Source of the DNA: an uncultured Veillonellaceae bacterium
GTDB lineage: Bacteria; Bacillota; Negativicutes; Veillonellales; Negativicoccaceae
Direction: 5' to 3'
DNA: 64,000 nt
Assembly (NCBI GenBank): GCA_945876385.1
Contig: CAMCNU010000001.1
Coordinates: 124,001 to 188,000, forward strand
Shown here: in pieces, positions 1-9,222 of the stretch
How the letters are laid out: every line of letters begins with the position of its first letter
Position numbering within the stretch: the first letter of the stretch is position 1
Position numbers and translations under genes: made by a program
Notes under the pieces: model-generated
Database searches by the model: none
Told to the model about the DNA's origin: nothing
The model's input: the letters and a program-made list of their open reading frames with translations, nothing else

Positions 1-647
1 TGGTTTCTCAAATTCCCGAAACAGACGGGATTATTATGATTGGTGTGACCGGAGGTGTGAGCGGTACGATTCGGACGATGCAGGCGGTTGCCGCACAGTC
101 GGGGCGTAAGCAGATTGTTGCGTTGGATTCGCATACGACGGCGGTCGGGATGCGATTTTTGATTGACGATGCCTTGCAGATGATTGCCGACGGCGTAGAT
201 TTTGACAGCATCGTCCGCGCATTGGAACGCTCGATTCGCAATATACGCACCATGTTTGTGCCGAGCACATTACGCTATTTGGAGCGCGGCGGGCGCATCG
301 GGAAAGCGGCTATGTTGCTGGGAGCGTTGTTGAAGATTAATCCGATCATTTACGTTAATGACGAGAATCAAGTCGATGTGCTTGATAAGATTCGAACAAC
401 GAAAAAAGCATATGCCAGAATGATGTCGGAAGCATTGTCCCGACCGGTACGAAAGTTGGCAGTGGTGCATTTGATGGGGCTGAAAAAGGCGGAAGAAATT
501 TCGGCCGAGTTGCAACAACAAGTTGACGTCCCGCTTTATCCGGTGACAACCGGCAGTGCGTCTTTGACCTGCCATTTGGGTCCCGACTTAATAGCGATTA
601 TGGTGGAATGGGAACCGAAGGAGGACGAAGATGTACAGTCAAATTGA
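1..647 (+). CDS. DegV/FakB-family fatty-acid-binding protein, 5' end outside window
   Basis: The frame is open from base 3 at the window edge, so the N-terminus lies outside; about 214 residues remain of a family that is usually about 280. The visible part has the DegV-type GGVSGT segment, a DSHTTAVGM stretch, the STLRYLERGGRIGKAAML segment typical of DegV domain 2, and a C-terminal HLGPDLIAIM stretch. DegV/FakB proteins bind a fatty acid and present it to the kinase FakA. The next gene is a FakA-like DAK2 protein whose start overlaps this gene by 17 bases, which supports a FakA-FakB pair. The first in-frame ATG at 36 is internal to the family's fold and is not the start. Confidence 0.85.
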   Translation, partial: VSQIPETDGIIMIGVTGGVSGTIRTMQAVAAQSGRKQIVALDSHTTAVGMRFLIDDALQMIADGVDFDSIVRALERSIRNIRTMFVPSTLRYLERGGRIGKAAMLLGALLKINPIIYVNDENQVDVLDKIRTTKKAYARMMSEALSRPVRKLAVVHLMGLKKAEEISAELQQQVDVPLYPVTTGSASLTCHLGPDLIAIMVEWEPKEDEDVQSN

Positions 648-2235
648 CGGAACGCATTATAAACGGATGCTGGTCGGTGCCTATCAGGCATTCAAAGAAA
701 ATTATGAACAAATCAATGAGTTGAATGTATTTCCGGTGCCGGACGGCGACACGGGAACCAATATGCTGAATACCTTACGCTCCATGTACAGCGTCATTGC
801 CGAGGAAGAAACGGAATTTATCGGTGTGTTGGCCGAAAAGGCGGCAACCGGCGCGATTATGGGGGCACGCGGGAACTCCGGTGTCATCTTATCGCAAATT
901 ATCCAAGGTTGTGCCAAGGGCCTGCGCGGCAAGAAGACAGCGTCATGCCGGGAAGTCGGGAAGGCGTTTCAGTACGGCATTTTATATGCGTATCGAGCAG
1001 TGGTAAAGCCGGTGGAAGGGACCATCCTGTCTGTGGCTCGCGGTATTGCGAAAGGGACAAGAGAAGTAACGAAATCGGAGCGCGACTTTGCCCAAGTCTT
1101 GCGAACGGCGATTATCAGCGGGGAAGAAGCATTGGCCAAGACCCCCGAGCAGTTGCCGATATTGAAAGAAGCCAATGTCGTAGATGCGGGCGGACAGGGA
1201 CTGCTGTTGTTTTTGAAAGGCTGTTTGGAAGGGCTGACCGGCGAGATTCAAGTGCCGCAGGAAAAAGTACCGACCGAAGTCAAGCAATTGCAAGTCAAGG
1301 GGGAAAGTTTTTCGATTGAGTACCCTTACTGCACGGAATTTATTGTCAATCCCTGCAAAGTGCGCGGCAATGAGGCACGCCAAACGTTGGAGTCGTGGGG
1401 CGAGTCGATGATTGTTGCCGAAGGCGACGGACTGTTGAAGGTGCATATCCATACGCAGCGTCCGGGGCATGTACTGGACATGGCGGCAGACTGGGGCACG
1501 TTGCATGATATTAAAGTGGATAACATGGTTGACCAGTTTAATAAAAACAAGCACATTCAGCATCCGGTGAAAAAGAAAGATTGGGGCGTTTTGGCGGTCG
1601 TTTCCGGCGAAGGTTGGAATGAATTGATGGCCGGACTTCATGTGGAAGTGATGCCGGGCGGGCAGACGATGAATCCGTCCGTGCAGGAAATCATGCACGC
1701 AATCGATAACGGCCATGCAGAGCGATATATTATTTTGCCGAATAACAAGAATATTATTTTGGCGGCCAAGCAAACACAAAAGATTGTCGGCCAACGATTG
1801 GAAATTGTCGAGACAAGAAATCCTGCGGAGGGGGCTGCAGTCGCCATGCTGTATGACCCGCATCAACACTTGGATGTCGTGCTGGAGAAAATGAAGGGTC
1901 GACTGCAAGAAATAGTATCCGGCGGGATTACACAGGCCGTCCGTGACAGCCAGGTAGACGGCGTTGAGATTCATTGCGATGATTATATGGGGTTGGTGTC
2001 GGGCGAGCAGGTGGTGATTCATTCCGAATTGGCCGCTTGCGCACAAACCACATTGGGAACTGTACTGCAAAAAATGCCGGAGGCCGAAATTGTGACCATG
2101 TATTATGGCAGTGATTTGTCCGAGGCAGAGGCACAACGCATCGCCGAGGAGTTGGCGGCGACTTACGGTAATGTAGAGATTGAGTTGTATAACGGCGGTC
2201 AACCGCTGTATCCGTTTTTCTTTACGGTTGAATAA
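631..2235 (+). CDS. fakA: DAK2/DhaL-domain kinase, FakA-like (YloV family)
   Basis: The 534-residue product has an N-terminal DhaL/DAK2 domain: NVFPVPDGDTGTNM near residue 33 supplies the Mg-ATP aspartates, and GARGNSGVILSQ follows near residue 77. Its long C-terminal DegV-like region is typical of YloV/FakA. The family phosphorylates FakB-bound fatty acids in the cytoplasm so that they can enter phospholipid synthesis. The start ATG is preceded by AAGGAGG inside the end of the DegV gene, so the two are translationally coupled. Length and domain order match the family. FakA function is inferred from homology and pairing; older annotations call it a dihydroxyacetone-kinase-like protein. Confidence 0.85.
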   Translation: MYSQIDGTHYKRMLVGAYQAFKENYEQINELNVFPVPDGDTGTNMLNTLRSMYSVIAEEETEFIGVLAEKAATGAIMGARGNSGVILSQIIQGCAKGLRGKKTASCREVGKAFQYGILYAYRAVVKPVEGTILSVARGIAKGTREVTKSERDFAQVLRTAIISGEEALAKTPEQLPILKEANVVDAGGQGLLLFLKGCLEGLTGEIQVPQEKVPTEVKQLQVKGESFSIEYPYCTEFIVNPCKVRGNEARQTLESWGESMIVAEGDGLLKVHIHTQRPGHVLDMAADWGTLHDIKVDNMVDQFNKNKHIQHPVKKKDWGVLAVVSGEGWNELMAGLHVEVMPGGQTMNPSVQEIMHAIDNGHAERYIILPNNKNIILAAKQTQKIVGQRLEIVETRNPAEGAAVAMLYDPHQHLDVVLEKMKGRLQEIVSGGITQAVRDSQVDGVEIHCDDYMGLVSGEQVVIHSELAACAQTTLGTVLQKMPEAEIVTMYYGSDLSEAEAQRIAEELAATYGNVEIELYNGGQPLYPFFFTVE

Positions 2236-2242
2236 GATATTG

Positions 2243-2275
2243 AAAAGAGGTCATGCGATGCATGACCTCTTTTTT
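2243..2275. terminator. Bidirectional terminator between fakA and the DUF4127 gene
   Basis: A perfect 12-bp stem (2245-2256 with 2260-2271) with a 3-base loop is followed by T residues on the plus strand and preceded by A residues. It lies between converging genes and can serve both. Confidence 0.85.
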
Positions 2276-2282
2276 GTTGGGG

Positions 2283-4010
2283 TTATCGGGGATTCGTCGG
2301 GGGCTCGGTGGCCGGTTTTGTCTGTGAGGGCGTCTTTTCGGCATTGTGGGCATCGGTCGCTTCAGCCGCCTTCTTGGCTTCTGCTTCTCGGGCGAGACGC
2401 AGGCGTTCTTCTTCCATCTTTTGGCGTTCTGCGAATACATCGCTCATGCGCGGATAGATAGGCGAGTCGGCCACCAGTATTTCTGTTTCAAACAAGCGTT
2501 TCCAAGGGAAGCGGGCAAAGACACGGCGCGGGTTGATATGAAGTCGGGATTCGGCAAATTGCTGTATTTCATCGACCATGATTTCTTCGAGATGTGTGTT
2601 GAGCTCGCCGTAATATTTTACATTGTCCGTTCGGATTTCGTCTTGCTTGCGATAAATGTCTTTGCGGACATTGGCTTGGTAACCCCAGTTGTCCAAATAT
2701 TGTTCAATCAGCATGCGCTCGTGAGCGGCGGGGGTCATGTGCCGGGCCAATACCGCTTGGGCGATGGCATAGCCGATAGTATTGGAAGCGGTGTTCCAAC
2801 CGTTATACGCCGTGACTTGGAAAAGGAGATCTTTTCGACTCATCTCTTCCAGAAGTGTATTGTCGGCGCCGTTTGAATAAAAAATATCGGCAATGCTGAC
2901 GGGGATATCACGGTGTAATGCATCTTCTATCCGATTCAAAAAGAGTGAGGCGCTTTTGCGTGGCATCGAGAGGTTTTTGAACGCGGCCGATTCACCTGTG
3001 ACGTTGCTCAAAGGCGTATTGACCGCGAGCAAAATGTCCGGCCGGGCGTTGTCGCTGATGGTGCCGCCGACGGCACGAATGTGATCGGAGATAGTCTCAC
3101 CGGCACTTTGATTTTCATAGTGCGGCATGGTTCGATCGGCACCGCCGAGAGGATAGATGACTTTGAAGCGGGGGGCGGCTCCGGTGCGGTCCACATCATA
3201 TCGCGCTATCAGCAGGAGTCCCAGCTGGTCAGCGCCGGGGAATGAGCCGTAGCGGGTTGGCGGGATGCCTTCGGCATGATGCATCAAGTAGCGGCTTTCC
3301 AATGTGGATTGTGAGAATGTAGAGGTGTCGTCATGCCCCAGGCAAAAATAAGTCAGATCGCCGCCGGCAGCCAAGGCGATCAGCCGTTCATTGATGACGT
3401 TGTTTTTGGTGCGTCGCCGGAACCAGTCCTGCAAATATTCAATCGGGACGGACATGGTCAGAGACAACAATTTGGCGGATTCCGCAGGGCTCAGACCTTG
3501 GGTATCACGCTTGTCTTGCCAGTACGTGATTTCATAAATTTTGGGGCCGTAGTCGGCATAATAAAACGGTTCGACCGAGCCGTCGCTGGCTTTGGGGGAG
3601 CGCATAATGGTGCCGAAGGCATAAATCGGCATGTGATGGGTGCGGGCGAGGTGAATCAGCGCCTGCAGACGTTTTTCCAATTGTGCGAGGGAGAAGTTGT
3701 GCTTGCGCGAGTCGACCAGGCCGCCGTAGATTAGGGTGTCGGTAGACAAGACCAAGGCATCGGCGCGGTCTACATTGGCGTTGACCCATTCCCACACTCG
3801 GTCGGGAGCGCCCTCGTAGCTGTTGTCCGAAAGAAGATTCTCCGGTGGTGTGATGACATCGTAGCCGGCGGCTGTTGCGGTATTGACCGTATAGGAGAAG
3901 CTGACCGGTCGATTGTCTTGCGGGACAAATAAAATCGTGGCCGCGTCGACGGCGGGGATACTTGCCGCCATGATGATGGCCATGCAACACACAGGTTGTA
4001 AACAGTTCAT
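2283..4010 (-). CDS. DUF4127 family exported protein
   Basis: The 575-residue protein begins with a hydrophobic signal-like segment ending near VDAA, followed at once by ILFVPQDNRPVS, the characteristic opening of DUF4127 proteins. Further family-like segments are LSTDTLIYGGLVDSR and a later YNGWNTASNTIG. The last 45 residues form a charged and proline-rich tail (Glu/Lys/Ala, then Pro/Thr) beyond the folded domain. The function of the family is unknown; an exported location is inferred from the signal segment. The ATG has AAGGAG 11 bases upstream. It lies 25 bases after the TRIC-type channel gene and is probably co-transcribed with it. Confidence 0.8.
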   Translation of the reverse strand: MNCLQPVCCMAIIMAASIPAVDAATILFVPQDNRPVSFSYTVNTATAAGYDVITPPENLLSDNSYEGAPDRVWEWVNANVDRADALVLSTDTLIYGGLVDSRKHNFSLAQLEKRLQALIHLARTHHMPIYAFGTIMRSPKASDGSVEPFYYADYGPKIYEITYWQDKRDTQGLSPAESAKLLSLTMSVPIEYLQDWFRRRTKNNVINERLIALAAGGDLTYFCLGHDDTSTFSQSTLESRYLMHHAEGIPPTRYGSFPGADQLGLLLIARYDVDRTGAAPRFKVIYPLGGADRTMPHYENQSAGETISDHIRAVGGTISDNARPDILLAVNTPLSNVTGESAAFKNLSMPRKSASLFLNRIEDALHRDIPVSIADIFYSNGADNTLLEEMSRKDLLFQVTAYNGWNTASNTIGYAIAQAVLARHMTPAAHERMLIEQYLDNWGYQANVRKDIYRKQDEIRTDNVKYYGELNTHLEEIMVDEIQQFAESRLHINPRRVFARFPWKRLFETEILVADSPIYPRMSDVFAERQKMEEERLRLAREAEAKKAAEATDAHNAEKTPSQTKPATEPPTNPR

Positions 4011-4035
4011 GATGAATCCGACTCCTTTGTTGGAA

Positions 4036-4662
4036 TTAACTCGGCAAGCGCCAACGATAGGTTAGTGCCAAAATGCGCAATACAACGACGGTGAGAAAGG
4101 CGACAGGAGCCGCCCATTCGAGCGTGCTGAGTACGCGCAATATACAAAAGACAAATGCGCCGGCCAAGGATGCGGAGGCATAGACATCGGCGCGAAATAC
4201 GACCGGGATACGAGAGGCACAAATGTCACGCAAAATCCCGCCGCCGCAGGCAGTAATCATACCCAACGCCATCGGCAGCAAAAACATTGAGCGCGGATCG
4301 GCTGCGAGTCCGACCATTGCCCCGGTCACGGTAAAGGAAGCCAGGCCGAACGTATCCGCCAAATGGTAAAAGCGAATCCACAGCTTTTTACGACGAGTGC
4401 GACTGCTGTTGTGGGTTCGGGAAAGAATAAACACCAAAATGGTGGTGACTAGGGATATGATAATATAGACCGGATTTTTCAGCGCGGCAGGCGGTACATT
4501 GCCGACCAGCGTGTCGCGAATCATACCGCCGCCGACAGCGGTAGCCAGCGCCAGCATGGAAATGCCGAATATATCCATGCGTCGCTGCATACCGACGAGT
4601 ACGCCCGAAAGGGCGAAGGCGACGGTACCTAAATAATCAAATACAAGCCAAAGTACTCCCAT
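4036..4662 (-). CDS. TRIC cation channel / UPF0126 (YadS-like) membrane protein
   Basis: The 208-residue protein has about seven hydrophobic segments. It contains two internal repeats with the family motifs GGGMIRDTLVGNVPP near residue 45 and GGGILRDICASRIP near residue 130, the hallmark of the duplicated UPF0126/TRIC fold. Such proteins form trimeric monovalent-cation channels; some members are linked to glycine uptake, so the substrate is open. GGGAGG lies correctly upstream of the ATG. A good promoter (4693-4721) drives it, and the DUF4127 gene follows closely. Confidence 0.85.
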   Translation of the reverse strand: MGVLWLVFDYLGTVAFALSGVLVGMQRRMDIFGISMLALATAVGGGMIRDTLVGNVPPAALKNPVYIIISLVTTILVFILSRTHNSSRTRRKKLWIRFYHLADTFGLASFTVTGAMVGLAADPRSMFLLPMALGMITACGGGILRDICASRIPVVFRADVYASASLAGAFVFCILRVLSTLEWAAPVAFLTVVVLRILALTYRWRLPS

Positions 4663-4692
4663 TGTTGTCCTCCCTTGCTAATCAATAGTATC

Positions 4693-4721
4693 ATTATAAT
4701 CGATTTACCGCCGTATGCCAA
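4693..4721 (-). promoter_or_regulatory. Sigma70-type promoter for the TRIC/DUF4127 pair
   Basis: On the minus strand TTGGCA (4716-4721) and a consensus TATAAT (4693-4698) are separated by 17 bases, about 30 bases upstream of the TRIC gene start. Confidence 0.7.
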
Positions 4722-4741
4722 AGAAGAGACGCGAGCGGATG

Positions 4742-4750
4742 TGTTACAAT
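4742..4750 (+). promoter_or_regulatory. Possible extended -10 for the M16C peptidase gene
   Basis: TGTTACAAT matches an extended -10 element 50 bases before the peptidase start. No convincing -35 is visible at the usual distance, so this is only a candidate. Confidence 0.3.
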
Positions 4751-4800
4751 ATGATTAGTTTGAACATATACTTGAGGATTTCGTCAAAGGAGTGACTGAT

Positions 4801-7713
4801 ATGAAATATCGTGTAGGTGAGGTGTTTTCCGACTTTATCATTCGTCGTGCAGAAACGGTTGACGAGCTGCGGGCGGATGCGTACGTCTTGGAGCATCAGA
4901 CCACAAAAGCCAAATTGTTATATATTGCAACGGATGACGATAACAAAGTATTTTCCGTCTCGTTTCGTACGCCGCCGACGGACTCCACGGGGGTGGCGCA
5001 TATTATCGAGCACTCGGTGCTTTGCGGTTCGGACAAATATCCGCTCAAAGAGCCGTTTGTCGAGTTGGTGAAAGGATCGCTGAATACGTTTTTGAATGCG
5101 ATGACCTATCCGGACAAAACGATGTATCCGATTGCCAGTCGCAACATGCAGGACTTTTTCAACTTGATGGATGTATATCTGGATGCGGTGTTTTTCCCGA
5201 ATGTTCATCATGACAAGCAGATTTTGATGCAGGAGGGCTGGCACTACGAGGCGGATGAGAAGAACGGGGCATTGAAGTACAACGGTGTGGTATATAACGA
5301 GATGAAGGGGGCGTTGTCCTCGCCCGATGAGGTGCTACAGGGACATGTGATGCAGACGTTATTCCCCGATACCACGTACGGTGTCGAATCGGGCGGAGAT
5401 CCCGACGTGATTCCGGAGCTGACGTATGAGATGTTCAAAGCGTTTTATGAGCGGCATTACCACCCGTCCAATGCCTACCTGTTTCTGTATGGAGATATGG
5501 ATTTGCCGTCTACCTTGGCGCGAATTCATACCGGGTATCTGGATCAATACACTTGGCGGCAACCGCAAAGTGACATTGCGACGCAAACACCGCCGGCGGC
5601 ACCGTTGTGCAATGAGTTTCCCTATGGTATCGGTGCGGCGGAGGATACGGCCGGCAAGACGTTGCATGATATTGCCATTGTGTTCCCGGATGACTTTTCG
5701 CCTGCCGATACGCTGGCGATGGAAGTGCTGAATTATGCGTTGTTGGAGATGCCGGGAGCCGTTGTCAAGAAACAATTGATGGATGCTGAAGTCGGGACAG
5801 ATGTATCGGGGGCTTTTATCGACAGCATGAAACAGCCGATGTGGCAGATTGAAGTCGTCGGCTCGGAGCGGGAGCGAAAAGATACGTTGTGCAAGGTATG
5901 GGATGAGAGCATTCGTGCGTTGATTGCCGACGGGATTCCGACAGAGACGTTGGAGGCGGCGCTGAATCGGATGGTGTTCGTTTTGCGGGAAGCCGATTTT
6001 CAAGGGCGGCCGAAGGGGCTTTTTTACAATATCCGCGCATTGAATTATTGGTTGTATGACAGAGATCCGTTCTACGGGTTGCGCTATGAGCAGGCGTTGC
6101 AAACGGTACGGAAGCATATCGGTACGGACTATTTCGCGCAACTGTTGCAACGATATGTGCTGGCCAATCCCCATCGCACGGTGACGTCCTTGTATCCGGT
6201 AGCGGGACTGACCGAACAAAAAGAGCGGCAAGATGCGGCGCAATTGGCCGCGTACCGTGAGACGTTGACGGCGAGCGAATGGGAAAATATTGTAAATTCG
6301 ACGGCCGCGTTGAAACAGCGGCAACAGACGCCGGATACGGAAGAGGCGTTGGCGACGATTCCGTTGTTGACGCGGCAAGATTTGTCGAGAACCATCGAGA
6401 CGGACACCATGGAGCAGGTACAAATTGAGGACGCGACGGTGTATCATTATCCGGGTGACAGTCGGGGAATTTTGTATGCCAATCTGTACTTTCCGTTGGA
6501 CGAACTCACGGCAGAGGAGTATCCGTATGCCTTTTTGTTGGCGGACATATTGGGTCATGTAGATACGGAGCAGTATACGTACGGACGTTTGGCGCAAGAA
6601 GTGGACATGCACACCGGCGGGATTTCCGGTCAGGTCGCTTGTTATTCGCGGTATGATGACGATTGCCGCTACCGCCCCTATTTCCTTGTGCAGGGTAAGG
6701 CGCTGACAGGAAGGACGGGCATCCTGTTGCAGTTGATGGGAGAAATGACTCTCCACAGTGTATTTACCGATACGAAGCGATTGCAGGAACTCGTACAGGA
6801 GAGACGTTCCGATTGGGATATGGAACTCTTCCGCCGCGGTCACAGTTTGATGATGAACCGTGTGCTGTCATATGTGTCTCCGGTAGAACGGTTCCGCGAT
6901 GAAGGTGCATTGTCGTACTATGCGTTTTTACGACAGGCGGAACAGATTGGCTGGAATACTGTTGCGGAACAGTTGAATCATGTGGCCCGGAAAATTTTCA
7001 CATCGCCGCGATTGATTGCGCAGTCGGTCGGCGGTGAGGATGAAAAAAATGCGTTTCTTACGCACTTGCCTCTCGCTTGGGAGCCACGCCGGGATACGGC
7101 CGTGCCCGGCCTGCCGGAATTGCCGTTGCAATCCGGAAATGAAGCGTTTTTGAGTGCGGGAAAAGTGCAATACGTGGCGCAGGGCGGGAATTATCGTCGC
7201 AACGGATATACTTATACCGGCGCGATGGTTGTCTTGGAACAAATCTTGCGGTATGAGTATTTGTGGCAGCAATTGCGTGTGTTGGGCGGCGCCTACGGGG
7301 CGTTTATTCAACTGCACACGAACGGCAATCTGGTGTTGTGCTCTTATCGGGATCCTCACCTGCAGAACACGCTGTCCGTGTATCGGAATTTGCCGGAGGC
7401 AATTGCCCGATTTGATGCGTCCGATCGCGTGATGACCCAATATGTCATCGGCGCGATGGCGGGAACGCAGACGCAGTTGACATTGCGGATGAAAGCCAAT
7501 CGTGCCATGGCACGGCTACTGTCGGACACGCCGCCGGAATTTCGCTGGCAGGTCCGCCATCAGTTGATTGATTGCCGACCGCAGGATATTCGCGATTTGG
7601 CGCCGTTGTTTGCGGCAACATTGCAAGCAGAGCATATCGCGGTCATGGGCGGCGAAAGCAAGATTCGCGAGCATCGGAATTTGTTCCGCGAAATTCATTC
7701 GTATGGGCACTAA
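4801..7713 (+). CDS. M16C-family zinc peptidase (presequence-protease-like)
   Basis: The 970-residue protein has the inverted zinc motif HIIEH at residues 67-71 and the M16C segment LVKGSLNTFLNAMTYPDKT just after it. The length matches the clamshell M16C enzymes (PreP, falcilysin, Cym1), which degrade short unfolded peptides in an enclosed chamber. No signal peptide is visible, so the location should be cytoplasmic. A GTG at 4792 would add three residues, but AAAGGAG at 4786-4792 is ideally spaced for the ATG at 4801, which is chosen. The gene overlaps gluQ by 11 bases. Confidence 0.9.
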   Translation: MKYRVGEVFSDFIIRRAETVDELRADAYVLEHQTTKAKLLYIATDDDNKVFSVSFRTPPTDSTGVAHIIEHSVLCGSDKYPLKEPFVELVKGSLNTFLNAMTYPDKTMYPIASRNMQDFFNLMDVYLDAVFFPNVHHDKQILMQEGWHYEADEKNGALKYNGVVYNEMKGALSSPDEVLQGHVMQTLFPDTTYGVESGGDPDVIPELTYEMFKAFYERHYHPSNAYLFLYGDMDLPSTLARIHTGYLDQYTWRQPQSDIATQTPPAAPLCNEFPYGIGAAEDTAGKTLHDIAIVFPDDFSPADTLAMEVLNYALLEMPGAVVKKQLMDAEVGTDVSGAFIDSMKQPMWQIEVVGSERERKDTLCKVWDESIRALIADGIPTETLEAALNRMVFVLREADFQGRPKGLFYNIRALNYWLYDRDPFYGLRYEQALQTVRKHIGTDYFAQLLQRYVLANPHRTVTSLYPVAGLTEQKERQDAAQLAAYRETLTASEWENIVNSTAALKQRQQTPDTEEALATIPLLTRQDLSRTIETDTMEQVQIEDATVYHYPGDSRGILYANLYFPLDELTAEEYPYAFLLADILGHVDTEQYTYGRLAQEVDMHTGGISGQVACYSRYDDDCRYRPYFLVQGKALTGRTGILLQLMGEMTLHSVFTDTKRLQELVQERRSDWDMELFRRGHSLMMNRVLSYVSPVERFRDEGALSYYAFLRQAEQIGWNTVAEQLNHVARKIFTSPRLIAQSVGGEDEKNAFLTHLPLAWEPRRDTAVPGLPELPLQSGNEAFLSAGKVQYVAQGGNYRRNGYTYTGAMVVLEQILRYEYLWQQLRVLGGAYGAFIQLHTNGNLVLCSYRDPHLQNTLSVYRNLPEAIARFDASDRVMTQYVIGAMAGTQTQLTLRMKANRAMARLLSDTPPEFRWQVRHQLIDCRPQDIRDLAPLFAATLQAEHIAVMGGESKIREHRNLFREIHSYGH

Positions 7714-8620
7714 GTACCGCGGACGATTTGCGCCGAGTCCGACCGGATTTCTGCATCTCGGAAATATATGGGTGGCATTGATTTCGTATTGTGCGGCTCG
7801 GCAGGCGGGCGGTACGTGGTTACTGCGCATGGAGGACATTGATACACAGCGTTGCCGAGAAGAATGGATTGCGGCCATTACGGAGGATTTATGCGAGTTG
7901 GGACTGCATCCGGATGAAGTGACTGCACGCCAGCAGGAGCGAACCGATCGCTATCGGGAAATCATGACCGATTGGCGCACGGCGGGTGTGCTGTATCCGT
8001 GCAGTTGTAATCGGGCCAGGCTACAACAGATTGCGTCGGCACCGCATCCCGGAGAAACCGTATCCAGCTATGACGGTCATTGTCGCCTTCATCCGCCCTC
8101 CGTGTGTACACGTCCCCTGTCATGGAGATATGCGGGAGAAGACGGCATCGTGCGCTATGTGGAGCATGGGGAGACGGAAGAGCAAGTCCGCGCCTTGCAA
8201 CGGTATCGGGATGATATTGTCGTACAACGCGGTGACGGGATGTACAATTATCAATTTGCGGTGGCGGTGGATGATGCGGACATGGGGATTACGGAAGTAG
8301 TGCGGGGCAATGATTTGGCGGCTTCGACGCCGTTGCAGGTTCGATTTATCCGTGCGCTGGGCGCCGCAGTGCCGTCGTATTTTCATGTACCTTTATTGAT
8401 TGACCGCAAGGGACAGCGTCTCTCCAAGCGGCAACGGGGGATTACGTGGCGGGAGTATCGGGCGGCCGGCAAGTCCGCGGAACAATTGGTGGGCGATGTA
8501 TTGTTTTATGCCGGCGTCAATCCGCAACGGGCGCCGCGGACGGTCGCGGACGCAGTCGCAATTCCGTTGTGTGAGTGGCAACTCAATCGTCCGTCGGTGC
8601 AAGTGGAGGATGCAATATGA
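7703..8620 (+). CDS. gluQ: Glutamyl-queuosine tRNA(Asp) synthetase
   Basis: The 305-residue product is a truncated GluRS-like catalytic domain: GRFAPSPTGFLHLGN near the N-terminus carries the HIGH-type signature, and KGQRLSKRQRG carries the KMSKS-type signature. Candidate zinc ligands are the CSCNR pair and a YDGHC segment between them. No anticodon-binding domain is present. GluQ enzymes attach glutamate to the queuosine base of tRNA-Asp in the cytoplasm. An upstream in-frame extension exists, but homology begins at the ATG at 7703, inside the end of the peptidase gene. The stop overlaps the next start as ATGA. Confidence 0.9.
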   Translation: MGTKYRGRFAPSPTGFLHLGNIWVALISYCAARQAGGTWLLRMEDIDTQRCREEWIAAITEDLCELGLHPDEVTARQQERTDRYREIMTDWRTAGVLYPCSCNRARLQQIASAPHPGETVSSYDGHCRLHPPSVCTRPLSWRYAGEDGIVRYVEHGETEEQVRALQRYRDDIVVQRGDGMYNYQFAVAVDDADMGITEVVRGNDLAASTPLQVRFIRALGAAVPSYFHVPLLIDRKGQRLSKRQRGITWREYRAAGKSAEQLVGDVLFYAGVNPQRAPRTVADAVAIPLCEWQLNRPSVQVEDAI

Positions 8621-9000
8621 CGACTTTGGAAACGGCAATGATGCAGCCCGTCTGGGCGGTAGTCGGCGCGACGCCGCGCCGGGAGAAATTCGGGTATAAA
8701 ATATTCAAGCGGTTGGCGGATTGCGGCAAGACGGTGTATCCGATTCATTCGACGGCAAAGGCGATTGACGGGATATGTTGTTATCGACAGCTGGAAGAGT
8801 TACCGGAAGTCCCGCAGGTGGTGAATCTGGTCGTCGGTCCCGAAGCGGGAAAATGTGTAGTGGAGACCTGCACGCGCATCGGTGTGCGGATTGTCTGGCT
8901 GCAGCCGGGAGCAGATACCCCGGAAGTCGTTCGGTTGGCGCAACAATTGGGAATCCAAGTCATTTGTGACTGTGTGTTGATACAATTCCCTGCCAGTTAA
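8617..9000 (+). CDS. CoA-binding domain protein (YccU-like)
   Basis: The 127-residue protein is a single Rossmann-type CoA-binding domain. It has WAVVGATPRREKFGYKIFKRL near the start, a VNLVVGPEAG segment, IVWLQPGADTPE and a cysteine-bearing VICDCVLIQF end. Stand-alone versions resemble the nucleotide-binding part of succinyl-CoA synthetase; their cellular role is not established. The ATG overlaps the gluQ stop, with GGAGG just upstream. A terminator follows. Confidence 0.8.
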   Translation: MTTLETAMMQPVWAVVGATPRREKFGYKIFKRLADCGKTVYPIHSTAKAIDGICCYRQLEELPEVPQVVNLVVGPEAGKCVVETCTRIGVRIVWLQPGADTPEVVRLAQQLGIQVICDCVLIQFPAS

Positions 9001-9018
9001 AAAAACATTAAAAATAAA

Positions 9019-9060
9019 AAACAAGAGCTGATTTTACATCTGTCAGGCTCTTGTTTTTTT
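9019..9060 (+). terminator. Terminator after the CoA-binding protein gene
   Basis: ACAAGAGC at 9021-9028 pairs with GCTCTTGT at 9047-9054; the inner TGA/TCA can extend the stem past a bulged G. A run of T follows and a run of A precedes. Confidence 0.75.
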
Positions 9061-9130
9061 GTGACCGGAATGTATATAGTGGAGAACGTTTGTTTGCGTA
9101 CCACATGATGAGTAACAGCGCTGAAAGAGA

Positions 9131-9212
9131 CGCAGGTGGTGGAAAAGGGGTGAGTTTTGATTAAAAGTGGTGAAATGTGGTAATATGATGGTGAAAAGTG
9201 GGGAAGGTGGGA
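9131..9212 (+). promoter_or_regulatory. MraZ operator: clustered GTGG repeats
   Basis: Repeated AAAGTGG/ATGTGG units (for example at 9165-9170, 9174-9179 and 9195-9201) plus further GTGG copies crowd the 90 bases before mraZ. MraZ is known to bind tandem repeats of this kind upstream of its own operon. The assignment rests on pattern and position. Confidence 0.65.
9157..9186 (+). promoter_or_regulatory. Candidate dcw-cluster promoter inside the MraZ boxes
   Basis: TTGATT (9157-9162) and TAATAT (9181-9186) are spaced 18 bases apart, with two GTGG repeats lying between them. Bound MraZ would cover the promoter, consistent with autorepression. Confidence 0.5.
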
Positions 9213-9222
9213 GGTGAGACAA

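Noticed and set aside
982-2202. Open frame of 406 codons on the minus strand opposite fakA
   Set aside because: No ribosome site or recognisable domain is seen, and the plus-strand gene is well supported.
5359-6843. Open frame of 494 codons on the minus strand opposite the M16C peptidase
   Set aside because: The product is arginine- and glutamine-rich without family motifs; it is a shadow of the plus-strand gene.
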